From Vespa crabro (taxonomy: Eukaryota > Arthropoda > Insecta > Hymenoptera > Vespidae): a stretch of 64,000 nt of DNA. The DNA lies in assembly GCF_910589235.1 (NCBI RefSeq), contig NC_060961.1, positions 1,662,501-1,726,500 of the forward strand, written 5' to 3'. The notes beneath the pieces were generated by a model. The model made no database searches. It saw nothing but the letters and a program-made list of their open reading frames with translations, and was not told where the DNA came from. A program made the translations under genes and the position numbers. Shown piece after piece: positions 53,189 through 64,000 of the stretch (its first letter is position 1; every line of letters begins with the position of its first letter).

Positions 53189-54840
53189 TAATTGTTATAT
53201 TAGTATAATATAAGTTAAGAAAAATATTTAAAAAAAAAAGAATAATTTCATTATTTACTTTCTAAAATATAGGTTAAAGTAAATTAAAAAAGATTGTTTT
53301 AAATATATATTGATCTACTTTTTTTATATAGTTAAAACGATAATTTAATTAATTATTCTTTGAATAAAAATTTATTATAATATTTATTTCAATTTAACAG
53401 TCTTTTATATTATCTCAGTGCTTTTTACGAATGTATAAGATAAGTGCATTTTAAGTGCACATAATACTTTTTGTATTAACTGTATCAATTATGAAGTGTA
53501 TTTTAAGAGTATGAAATATTCTATATATATTTAATATATAGCTGTTAAAATATTTAAAAAGATATTATGCATGTCATAGAAAAAAAATGTAATACTAAAA
53601 GTTTTGTTATAACTTATGAATGTATTACTATTAGAGTTGAATTTTAAGTATTGTAATGATATATATAAACTTATTATAGAGACTGAACATTTGTGTTGCT
53701 TATGCAGCTTCTATCTTGCGAAAATTTCTATACCACACAGATTATATAAATTTAACTTCATCAATAGAACAATGCTGATCACATCCACTTGCCAATAAAT
53801 ATAAGAGGAACTATCGTCGTTATTAGCACAGAAGTTATATATTACATACTATCTATAGTTTAAATCATATAGCAAAGATATGCAAATATTCATCTTAGTC
53901 CGGTCGTTTAAATTGCAACGCAAAATGTAGATAAACGGACCGCGAAGGAAAGGATTTACCACACTAAAGGCGTAGAATGTAATTAAGTATCATGGGACAG
54001 ACTCGAAAAATGTTGACAGTATATAGTCGGTCGGTATATAGTACATCTTTACGTACATATATGATATACGTATCTCACAAGCACCATTGCGCCGCATGCT
54101 GTACGCACAGCGTATGCATGTACACACGAAGATAGAAGGAAGTAATACACTCGCACGCCGCAAATCAAATAACTGCACACAATCGTACACGCACATAGAG
54201 AGACACCGAGATAATGTGACATCTATCTCAAAAATATCGTGTCCTTATATATTTTACATATTGTCTAACCGCAAGAGTTTTAGAGAAGCGTAATAGAAGT
54301 TAAATTTTTTCTATTTCAAGAAAAATTATGACTTTTTCATATATTTTTGACTGATAAATCTGAGCGAAAAGACTGTTGGTACTTGTCATGCGAAGACGAA
54401 CAGTACCCTCATACCAATGCCGAAGCTATCCAAGTGAAATTATCGAATATCCAGTTTATTTTTAATATTCTCATTACCTCCGATATAAACCTGATCATAT
54501 TAGCTTTGTGGTGCACTGACAAACAGCACTCGTAATCCCTTAATCTGCCGGTACTCACATTTGTGTTGCAGAAAATCTCCCGACTACACCCAAATAACCA
54601 CCATTTTTTTCACTGGTTGCTACGCTCTCTTGCGGTACTATGCGCAGTACGATCGTCGACATTTAAGTCGCGTTCCGAAAGTAACTGCTCGACCTTCGAT
54701 CACATACCTTTTTTTTTGTTGTAGTTTGATGCGTTATTTGAAAGATTTCAAAAATCCTCTTAAATTAATTAGATCGTTGAAAAAATATTATCAAGTATGA
54801 ACCACGTATTTATATTCCTCTGATCATCACCAACCACGAC
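51929..54840. other. WNK 5' region with candidate leader exons
   Basis: No coding exon is visible upstream of the WNK start codon at 51928. A minus-strand acceptor (gatttcag, near 52210) would open a leader segment 52209-51929. A GC-richer patch at about 54555-54700 ends on the minus strand with a consensus donor (GTGAGTACC, near 54553) and is the best candidate for a first non-coding exon and promoter. A long (TA)n/(CA)n tract is at 53099-53184. Confidence 0.4.
53099..53184. repeat. (TA)n / (CA)n compound microsatellite
   Basis: Alternating TATA and ACAC blocks, then a TA run of about 35 bases, in the presumed WNK 5' intron. Confidence 0.95.
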
Positions 54841-54965
54841 CAACGGTCAACTGCGACAACAACAAACTGAGGCTACCACCAACAACCAACACACCAACAA
54901 CCACTACCACTACCAACAACCATCACCATAAAACTGCGACAGTCACAAACTCATTACAACTACGA
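54841..54965. repeat. CAA/CCA-rich trinucleotide-like repeat
   Basis: Imperfect ACC, AAC and CACTAC units give one strand that is almost purine-and-C only. There is no reading frame with support. It lies between the presumed WNK promoter patch and the degenerate tandem copies to the right. Confidence 0.7.
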
Positions 54966-54999
54966 CCAATTGCAAGCTGGATTAGTGATTAACTTGAAG

Positions 55000-55435
55000 T
55001 AACGGTACTGTAACGGTAAATGTCTACATTTTGACCAATTGTTCTTATATATTTACCTGAACTTTGACCAATATATTTATGTATATTTGTCAGTACTGTC
55101 GAATAAATATGATTAACCGAATAAAAACGACCATAAATTTATCTGATTATTTGAATTAAAATAAGGATAAAAAGTAGAAGTGCTGATTTATCAAATTGTT
55201 TTCTAATTTTTTATCTGAACCTTAGTCAATGTATTTATGTATGTTTATGGGTATTGTTGAACAGATAAGATTAGCTGACTAAGGGCAAAGATAAACATAT
55301 GATTAATTCGTTCTTAGTAGAATAGGTAAGAACCTAAAGTTTTACTAATATATTTAAGTATATATTCGTGTATAGTATTTAAGTTTAATTATCTGACAAA
55401 GAGTAACGGTACTACAACGGTAATTTGATAAAGTT
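55000..55435. repeat. Three degenerate tandem copies of a ~150-160 bp unit
   Basis: Related segments recur: a 'tgaactttgaccaatatatttatgtatatttgtcagtactgt'-like block near 55063, a diverged version near 55217, and a third near 55339. Each is followed by a 'gaataaatatgattaaccga'-like segment. The motif AACGGTACT..AACGGTAA appears at both outer edges (about 55001-55018 and 55405-55423). Origin is unknown. Confidence 0.5.
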
Positions 55436-56737
55436 TATGATCAAATATTCTCTCACACGACTACGTTATTTATTATTATTATAAAATCAAGATTAATCTG
55501 TAAAAGTATAATATTAAATATATTTAATCGATTTTAATATATAATTCAAAAAATTATAAAGTAAAGAATGAATAACAATGATGAGAATTAGTCGGTATAG
55601 TTGCGACGCAGTCGATCATTCAAATCGGTAAATATTTCGCGCCGATAAGATTCGATGATACGAAGTTGATCAAATTAAATATATTGACGGAGAAAATATG
55701 TTAGAATATTTAAAATTAGAAAAGGCTTGTATTTTAAAAATAAAATATTACCCAAACATATGTAATTATTTACAATAGCCGTACAATAAAAAAACAAAAA
55801 TAATATCGTAATGAAATTATACAAACTTACTTGATACATGCGTATATGTGATACTCAAATGATGTGGCAGCGTTAAGTATAATTTTAATTATATCAGAAA
55901 TGTGTAACAAAATATTTGATTTAAAAAATTGATACGATAGATCTGAAATATGACGTATTATGTCATTTTGTATTATAGTTGTATGTAAGACAATTTAATT
56001 TATATTTGAAAATAAATAGAAAATATATATCTTCTGTAAATCGATTTATAATGCACTTTAAAAGACAAAAATGAAGATTTTCATTTTATAATTAATATCA
56101 ATGATTATATTTGCGCCATCTACGTTGCATAAACGTATTACAAACGGTACGAATGTTTATAAAATTTCCCTAAACTAACTAGAAGGTTTGACCAATTCGC
56201 GTATTCGATCGTTGCAATGTCTAGGGAAATAATACGAAAGATAAGATTATTTAGTAAAGATCTCTTTACCACTAATTTTTAATAAGATGTACGTACAATT
56301 TTCAAGGTAATTCACAATGGCATTATATAGAATATATTATTTTAAATGATTATTTAAATTATAGTATATATAGGATCGAACGAAATATAAATATATATAA
56401 TAAATTTCGATTAGCCAATAAGATATTTAACATTATAAGACCCAATTGTATAAATATTATTTTGTGCAACTGTAAAAAGCGCCATGCGGCTTGAACTCAA
56501 GTACGCGTGTTGCTTTCCCGCGTGCAAATGGAAAGCATCCACCGTGTGCGCTAGTAAGTGAATGTTCCTACATCGAGCTACGCCGAGTATGTGCATACGG
56601 TAGTTCGTGGCTTGGTGTTATGTAGGATACTGTCATGAGAAGAATTTGAAGCGAAAGTTTTGTTTTGTGTTCAAAGTTCAAAGGCGATAATCATTAGTAA
56701 AATGACTCAAACGGTGAAGGCTATTTTGTAGGGATTG
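55436..56737. other. Intergenic DNA and MFSD14 5' flank
   Basis: AT-rich DNA without supported genes runs to about 56.45 kb. A GC-richer segment at about 56470-56620 is the likely MFSD14 promoter and leader. A nine-codon upstream frame (ATG at 56702, TAG at 56729-56731) precedes the MFSD14 start and is in frame with it. Confidence 0.5.
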
Positions 56738-57901
56738 ATGAAATTAAAAAAACGAAAGAGTCTGTGCGCGCAGTGCATGAATATGCCCGCCAAGGTCTCA
56801 AAGAAGGTCGTAGGCATGATCATACGAAGCCGAAAGTCCATCATGAAGGATGGAGTCATTACGGTACTGAAAATTTCATTGAATTACATTTTAACGCACA
56901 CAAGTGGTTAAAGTAATCTATGATCCCCCTATATTTTATATTTAATTGTCTTCTGGAATATTATGAAATCATAGGATGAGCACGAACAGTCTATGTAAAG
57001 GTCTATGTTTACTATTTTACGTACAGTTTATAATTATTATATAGAATATTTTCTCTTTTCAAATATGTTTAACAATCTTTGTTTTAACACAATAATATCA
57101 TACATTTGAAATTAATTTATTTTCAAAAGAAACAGTAAAACATGTTGTGATATTTATAAACACAACTTACTTATGAAGATTATATTTCCTTTGTTTATTT
57201 TATCTTTTTCTTTTATATAGTAACAAAGAAGTTGTTATTTTTCTATTGATTTCATTATATCACATTATATATGGAATATTTATTTCTTTTTTGATTGATC
57301 TTGTAATGGTATATAAATATTGTTAAGAACATTATCATATCTCTTCAAAAGATATATTCTTCTTTCATTTGTATGATATATTTCTACAGTACTGTTTTCT
57401 TTTAATTATAAGATAAGGATGGTACAGTAAAGAAAATTAGTAAACAAAGTTTATATAGTACATCATGCTTCTTTTCCAATCCTGTTAAAGCATCTGATCT
57501 TAAGGGTTTTAGTTCTTTTTTTTATTTCCCTTAAAGTTTTCATCTATAATATTATTTAAATAGATTGGTTTTTTTTTTTTTTTTTAGTTTAACTCTTTCT
57601 TTTTAATTTGTTTTATTTTTTAAAACTTAAGAGTGACATTCGTATTATTAGGAAAATTAGATAAACTAAATAATTAGTACAATATGGCAATGAAATTTTT
57701 TTCTAATCTATTGACATGAATTTCTTAAAAAAAAAATATATATATATATGTTACATAAAGTATAATCTCGTTAATTAATTAATAAATTAAACAATAATAT
57801 AATATATAATTGATATTATAATATCGTATAAAATAAAAATGTTAAAAGTGTGATGTAAAATGAGAGAAAAAGAGAATGGGAGAGAGAGAAAGAGAAAGAG
57901 A

Positions 57902-57949
<48 letters not shown>

Positions 57950-60900
57950 GTATCAAAGTTATAAAGATTAGTTAAGATGATATAAGAAAAAGAAAATATT
58001 ATGAATAGTTGTCGCCATTCGACATTATTAAATCGATCGTACTACGGCTTTCTGTATAATAAAGTTTCCGTGTATATTGATCGGTGACAACTAATCGCCA
58101 CGTACATACACGTACGCAGGTACAATTTTTAACGTGCATTTATCAAAAATATGACACAGAGAGATATAAACTTCTCCTGATTACTGAGAATAACTTTATT
58201 TTGGAAAGGGCAATGGTTCGGTACGTAATCGAAATGAGTGATTGAATACCATGAAGTGGTTATGATACTCCTGAAGTTATATCGAATCGAAACTATTACG
58301 ATGAATAGAGTATAGAATGTTACAAGAGTAGTAGAGTGGGGATCAGTGGGAGAGAGTTGCAATGCAGTGGTTTGTGTTCTCGCGGATATTTTCATATAAT
58401 CATAATCAAAATAAGGAAAATTTGTTAAATAGCAAGTTTAGAAAATTTCTTTTGAAATATGTGATCGTATGTAATTTAATGGAAATTGTATCGATTAATG
58501 TACGGGACTTTGAAAGACGTTAGGGAACGAAATGGAGTATGCCTCCACCCGACGTAAAAATTGGTCTTCGATATGCGTGTTACGATTTCTAAAGAGATAC
58601 GTCAATCGTTGAATATTTTTGATATTCTCGGAAATTCAATTTTCGTAAACGGACATCGTGTAATCCTATATCGGACATTAATTGTCGCGATTGCGGAACC
58701 GCATGACGTCACGCCTCGACCGTGAGTTCCGAAGTCAAGGCTGCAGAGGTTCACCTGTCAAAAGATATCGGAACATTAAGATATTTCATGCCAATTCGGA
58801 AATTTGCCCTCAATTTTGAAATATTCACCGATGTATCGTATTATCGAATTATATCGTGTCCTAAGCTTAAACGATACAAATTGCGAAAAAAGTTTGTAAA
58901 AGGGGATACTACGCAGGATAATTATTGGCAGGCTTTAAAAAAATTTTTATCAGCAAGCTATGTACTATTGTATAAGAAGGATCTCTGGTATTTATATGAA
59001 AGTTTATTCCTTATTGAGTGTGATTATAATATACGAAAAAGCAGGAAATATTATAAAAATGTGCATGAGCAGATGATTTATCGTTCCAATTTGAGGGATC
59101 ATAAAAAAAAATTCAAAATTATAAGAATAAAATTTCACAAAGATAAAGATAAATGAGTTGAAATGTGCGTTGCACTGCCGATCAAGTAATTTTTGATGCT
59201 TCTTAAGCGGTCACAGAAATAAATTCTGGCATTCATAGATAAGTGAAAAAGCTAAAGATAGCCATCCTTTTAGATATATCCTTTTGCTTCATTTCTGGAA
59301 AGAATTAGCGTTCTTCGTGGCACTGATGTGAAGTGATGTTCCTTTTTAAAGGTTGTACAAAAAACTTGCAAAGAATACTCATTTGCACTTATAATGCTTG
59401 TGATATATATTAAGGAATAAGTTAACTCCATAAATAATGAAATTTACTTCTTAAATGTAATATAATTACTTAAGATACAAAATAAATTAGCACAAAGAAC
59501 ATGGTGCTTGACTTAATCAGTTATATAAAATAAACGTAAGAAAGGAAAGATAAACTTTATATGATCTGAATATTTGGTCAAAGAAGACTGTGAAAATTGA
59601 TCACACAAATTGCTTAAGAAAAGTGCGTGCACATATATAAATGTACTTATAAATAAATATATCCGATGTGGTATTATTATTCGGTGTAATTTATATTCAA
59701 AGATAATGCAATAAAATTATATTCATAACATGATCTTAACAAATAAAAGTGTGATTAAACAAAAGTATGAGAAAAAATATATAGACAAAGATACATTTTT
59801 AAGATTTTAGTCTACAAAAGGTTGAGCGCGTAATTTTTTCAAGATAAGTCAAAGATTTATGAGATGCAAACAAATATTTGTATTATATGGATTTCCACGA
59901 AAGATAAAATGATCAAGTAAATAATTAAGTATGAGAAAAAATACGTATAGTAATAATTCTTAGGGGTCATGCCCCCTGGGGCAAAAGGGGGAGCAGAGGG
60001 CTTGGGCCCTTCCTGTTCTGATATTCACAATAGTCAAGAACATGCTATTGCAAAATTTACACCTCCTCTTACATTTGCCCAGCAATGCTACAGGCACCTT
60101 AAGGTTTCATTTTACAATTTATAATTCCATTATTTCTAATTCTATAGCTGATAATAAATTATTGCTATTTAATAATATTGTATATTCTTTTATTTCACAG
60201 AGTTCTGGAGTAGGAGAGGCAAGCGTATATCATGCATTGGTTGTAATATTTTTGGAATTTTTTGCATGGGGTTTATTAACCATGCCTATCATTTCTGTAT
60301 TAAATGAAACATTTCCGGATCATACGTTCCTCATGAATGGTTTAATAATGGGCATCAAAGGGATTTTATCTTTCCTTTCGGCACCATTAATTGGTGCATT
60401 ATCAGATGTGTGGGGTCGAAAATTTTTCTTACTTATCACAGTGGCCTTCACCTGTGCACCAATTCCACTAATGAGCATAAACACATGGTGGTTTTTTGCT
60501 ATGATTTCAATAAGCGGTGTTTTTGCTTGTACTTTTTCTGTAGTATTCGCATATGTTGCCGATGTTACAGAAGAAAATCAAAGATCATTGGCATATGGTT
60601 TAGTAAGTACTATTTTTTTTTTTATATCACATTGTTTTAAAAGCCAAGAATATCTTTTTAACTACATCTTTATAAATTAATTTAATCGTTTTAGGTTTCT
60701 GCAACTTTTGCTGCTAGTATGGTAATTAGCCCAGCTTTAGGAGCTTATACCATGACAAAATATGGAGAAAATTTGGCAGTTGCATTAGCAACAGCAATTG
60801 CAGTCTTAGATGTTTTTTTCATATTAGTAGCTGTACCTGAAAGTTTACCTGAAAAAGCAAGACCACCAGCACCCATATCTTGGGAGCAAGCTGATCCTTT

Positions 60901-62463
60901 TGCAGCCCTAGGAAAGGTAATAAATGTCTAAGAAACTTGGCAGTATATTAGAATTTCTATTATTAGAAATTTCTATTATTATTTTTAGTATTATGTCACA
61001 TTTATAATTATCATTATTAATCATTGTGTTCTTTTTTTATTATATCAGGTTGGAAAAGATCATACAATTTTGATGCTGTGCGTCACTGTGTTCCTGAGTT
61101 ATCTTCCTGAGGCAGGTCAATATAGCTGTATTTTTGTCTACTTAAAATTGGCTATGGGATTTTCTGCTGCTATGGTGGCATGGTTTATTGCTGTGGTTGG
61201 AATATTAAGTGTGGGGGCTCAAATAATACTAGGACCTTTAATGAGAACCCTTGGTAGTAAACATACTATAATGTTGGGCCTTTTGTTTGAGATGTTACAA
61301 CTCATGTGGTATGGCTTCGGTTCACAAACATGGTAATGTCACTTTTATAGTTATTTTCGTAATTAATTACATTTCCTGGAACACATCATTACTTTATATG
61401 GATTAATTTTTAAAGGATTTACGGTTATAAATATAAATTTTTGTATAAATTGATTGCAATTTCAAGGATGATGTGGGCAGCAGGAGCTCTAGCATCTGTG
61501 TCAAGTATCACATATCCTGCAATTTCTGCATTTGTATCTATGCACTCGGATGCCGATAAGCAGGGTTTGGTACAAGGAATGGTGACTGGAATGCGTGGTC
61601 TCTGTAATGGTTTGGGACCTGCAATGTTTGGTGTAATATTCTATCTTTTTCATGTTGATCTCAATGATGATACACCCTCTCTCCCCTTAAAACCATCTCT
61701 TTTGGATGAGAATAACAGAACGGGAACTGCCACACAACACCTTGATATTATGCCCCAGGTACTTCTTGATAAGTTATAAAGTATTGATATATCACATTGC
61801 ATTAAGGTTATATATATCTAGTTAACATACAATAATTATGATACAATATTTATTGGAGACAAAATTAAAAAATATTTTTTTCAGCTTGTACCAGGTCCGC
61901 CATTTGTATTTGGCGCATTACTAGTGATTTGCGCATTGCTGGTTGCTGCATTCATCCCTGAAACTACCACAATGGCAACAGGAGCATTACATCATCCATC
62001 CACCTCCCGGAGGCCCTCCGGTAAATACGCATATCAGAAATGTACGTTACAGGTTGCCACATACACTAAAAAACAAATGTGTTTGGTGGTGGGTTTATTT
62101 GGAAGTCATTGCTTCAGGGTTTTTTACATTGAAAGTAATATATATTTGCTAATATTAATAACTGCAATAATATTTAATTAAGTATATATTTTTCATTGCT
62201 TAGAAATAATTACTTTTAAAATATGTAATATATATGACTGTACACACGCACGCGCGCGCGTTCATATTTATCGATGAAATATATCAATTACAGATAAAAA
62301 TGTTTCATTTTATATTCGAAAAGATTTATTTTAAATCAATAAAATATTTTTTACAGGTTTATCCTTGGACGTTCATTATGAGCCAGATAGGATGGGAAGT
62401 GGAAGAGGAAAGGTAGGACCACTATCACCACTAGTCGACAATTGCAACTCTGCTGCACTATAG
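56738..62463 (+). CDS. MFSD14: MFSD14 / HIAT1 family major facilitator transporter
   Basis: MFSD14 proteins are 12-TM major-facilitator membrane proteins of the Golgi/endosomal system, with substrates still uncertain. Exons are 56738-56863, 60201-60602, 60695-60916, 61049-61332, 61467-61758, 61885-62020 and 62357-62463 (TAG); frame is continuous, 522 residues. Exon 1 ends with KSIMKDGVIT, aligning with the human N-terminal ...KDGG segment, and joins SSGVGEASVYHALVVIFLEF in exon 2. Family blocks include HTFLMNGLIMGIKG, the MFS signature GALSDVWGRK, VPESLPEKARPPAPISWEQA, FLSYLPEAGQYS, WYGFGSQTW, GLCNGLGPAMFG and PGPPFVFGALLV. The tail SGRGKVGPLSPLVDNCNSAAL replaces the mammalian EPLL-type end and has a PL-rich possible sorting signal. 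Start: ATG 56738 is the first in-frame ATG after an in-frame TAG; ATG 56777 is an alternative. Reading frames running from the intron into exon 2 (for example from 60042) are not the real N-terminus. Confidence 0.92.
57880..57946. repeat. (GA)n microsatellite
   Basis: GA repeats with a few AAAG and GATA interruptions in MFSD14 intron 1. Confidence 0.95.
58704..58727 (+). promoter_or_regulatory. CRE palindrome next to a consensus splice donor
   Basis: A perfect TGACGTCA (58704-58711) lies in a CpG-rich patch (GCGGAACCGC upstream, CGCCTCGACC downstream). It is followed ten bases later by GTGAGTT, a strong donor on the plus strand at 58722. This looks like the end of an alternative first exon inside MFSD14 intron 1. 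Confidence 0.35.
58707..59156 (+). other. Unexplained open reading frame in MFSD14 intron 1
   Basis: The frame is open for 150 codons between a TGA ending at 58706 and TGA at 59154-59156. The first ATG is at 58788, giving a possible 122-residue product. It is Lys/Tyr/Leu-rich and basic at the end (IRIKFHKDKDK), with no domain, signal peptide or membrane segment that I recognise. Base composition resembles the surrounding intron. It may be a chance frame, a lineage-specific gene or part of an alternative transcript. Confidence 0.25.
59964..60103 (+). other. GC-rich island, candidate alternative N-terminal exon of MFSD14
   Basis: About 140 bases stand out as GC-rich at their left half against a roughly 25-30% GC intron. 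An acceptor-like ttcttag precedes 59964, and AAG|GTTTCA at 60103 is a weak donor. From ATG 59969 a 45-codon frame (MPPGAKGGAEGLGPSCSDIH...) ends exactly at that donor in phase 0, so it could splice to exon 2 at 60201. The other plus frame and a minus frame are also open, so coding is not proven; a fragment of a dispersed repeat is the main alternative. Confidence 0.3.
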
Positions 62464-64000
62464 CTGCTGATAAATTCAAAGACAGTTATTGTTCATGGGC
62501 AAGATATGTATTCTCACAAAACGACGAAACATTAATCAGTGAAGTGGTCACCGGTGTAAAGTGCACCAACTTCAAAGAGATTGTAATAGATTTGTCTATA
62601 ATGTATTATACTATTTCTTTAAGTCATTAACTAAGCTTGATTTTAGGACTATCAATCAACTTAATGTTTAGGTTGTAATTTCCACAAGCAGTGCTTGTGT
62701 GACTAAGAAAGGGTTCTTCTTCAAAGCAGATACAGCCCTATTTGGAACAGAGTTTTGTTATATATATATATATAAAAAGAAAAAAAAAAAAAAGAAAAAA
62801 GAAAATGAAGAAAAAAAATCAAGTTGCTCTGTTCTTTTAACAATTCTTGAATTGAATTATATTATACTAGAAGTCAGCAATTTTGAGACAACAACCATTG
62901 ATCACTAGTTTGCGTAGCTTGCCAATAGCAATGCAGCACAAAATGGCAAGAAAAATGACAGTATTTTTAATAGACTTCTAAGTTGTGTCATATCCTTTAT
63001 TTGAGTACCCTTTTATTGATTTAATATCTAATACAAAAAGGAAAACATGCAAATTTAATTTTTATTAGCTAATCGCTATATGATAATACACTTTGCGGAT
63101 ATACATTACATTGTAATGTCTATGAGAACATCCATTAATCATGCAAAAACATTAGGATGAAAATGGTAAAAAGTTTCATTTCTTTCTTTCATGACACTCA
63201 CACATTCCTGATAATAAATATGCAGTATATTCATAATAGAAAGTCACTGCTTTATATTGTAGAAAACATTGAAACCTTGAATACTTTTACCCCATTAGAA
63301 ATTATATTTTTGAATACATAAACGTTTTCTCTTCTATTGTTGTCATAGCTACAATATTTAAAATGCGTAAATTTCACCAAAGTTAAGAGGTATGTTGTGT
63401 AATATTTTATTGTTTTATTATGAACATAGGTAATTCTATCATAGTGTTCATTATCAAGTAGGAGTAGTTGCGCACTTCTGTCTTTTTAATTAATTTATAC
63501 ACAATGATAACTTAATTTAAAGCATTTTACAGAATGTGTGAACTACTTTTTTTTCTGCACAAAATATCTATCATTTAGTGATTATAAATTGTCAGCATGA
63601 ATGAAAAGGCCTTAATGAATATAACACAATTTATATAAATTTTGTCATCCTAAGGCAACAAGAAAAATTAAAGAAATTCTGATAAAACATTATTGTGTAG
63701 CCCTATTTTTAATTAAAAACTTTTAATATGACCAAAGCGTTGATCATATATAAATTTAGTATTATATCATCAGCATTCAGGAATGTATTGGTAGAATACT
63801 TTATCTGTTTACTGTCTCAAATTGTGAATGGCTCTGTTAAATTCAAATATTTTGTGTTTCTTAAGATTTTCAATAACAAATTAAATCATTAGATGAAATT
63901 ATTTTTAGATAATTTATGATAATGAACATGAATTTTCAATTCATATCTGTATATATAAAATTTATCGAAGTTGTATTATTTCAAACAATATTTTACTTTA
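62464..64000 (+). other. Probable MFSD14 3' UTR and downstream DNA
   Basis: Sequence after the TAG at 62461-62463 is AT-rich and non-coding to the window edge. Short frames at 62442-62630 and 62699-62908 lack any support. No unambiguous polyadenylation site could be chosen. Confidence 0.5.

Larger units (their letters stand above)
56864..60200 (+). other. MFSD14 intron 1 (3.3 kb)
   Basis: This runs from a GTACTG donor to a ttcacag acceptor. It contains (GA)n at 57880-57946, a CpG-rich patch with TGACGTCA at 58704-58711, an unexplained 150-codon open frame at 58707-59156, and a GC-rich island at 59964-60103. These may be alternative promoters or exons; none is established. Confidence 0.7.

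Noticed and set aside
60042..60680. 212-codon frame covering MFSD14 exon 2 with an upstream extension
   Set aside because: The N-terminal part lies upstream of a good ttcacag acceptor and lacks family similarity. The conserved start segment is in the exon at 56738-56863.

Overview
This window is nuclear DNA from an insect. Introns have GT-AG ends, non-coding DNA is about 70-75% A+T by eye, and there are many (TA)n, (CT)n/(GA)n and poly-A/T tracts. The proteins have clear insect or animal relatives. An aculeate hymenopteran (wasp, bee or ant) fits best from base composition and microsatellite style, but that is an inference. There are no bacterial features, operons, CRISPR arrays or complete transposons. 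Exon models below were joined by hand from splice signals and checked for frame continuity.

Layout, left to right. (1) 1-3814: intronic, repeat-rich DNA. (2) 3815-7108 (+): the C-terminal part of a cyclic-nucleotide-gated channel (Cngl-like). It has the cyclic-nucleotide-binding domain and a very long disordered tail; its transmembrane exons lie left of the window. (3) 9082-10073 (+): SSR3/TRAP-gamma. (4) 12609-18507 (+): a two-site troponin C whose first coding exon is only the ATG. (5) 20038-22622 (-): NCKIPSD/SPIN90 homologue with one apparent frameshift. (6) 23053-25872 (-): TAF5 of TFIID/SAGA. (7) 28223-30855 (-): a seven-finger C2H2 protein with an acidic N-terminus. (8) 33253-33426 (+): a 57-residue SMIM30-like micropeptide. 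(9) 39332-51928 (-): a very large WNK kinase in about 19 coding exons. (10) 56738-62463 (+): an MFSD14/HIAT1 transporter with a 3.3 kb first intron. The rest is UTR, intron and AT-rich intergenic DNA.

The genes do not form a pathway. They are a housekeeping and neuromuscular mix: ion channel, ER translocon, muscle calcium sensor, actin/Nck adaptor, general transcription, zinc-finger regulator, ER micropeptide, ion-homeostasis kinase and transporter. NCKIPSD and TAF5 are packed tail-to-head with 430 bp between them. SMIM30 and WNK converge across about 6 kb of AT-rich DNA.

Most worth a second look: the micropeptide gene; a 19-bp-stem hairpin in the presumed WNK 3' UTR; the one-base frameshift in the most conserved part of NCKIPSD; a GC-rich island and an unexplained 150-codon reading frame inside the first MFSD14 intron; an orphan CRE/CCAAT/TATA promoter followed by a consensus splice donor at 26.3-26.6 kb; and three degenerate tandem copies at 55.0-55.4 kb. 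I found no convincing multi-gene novel system.
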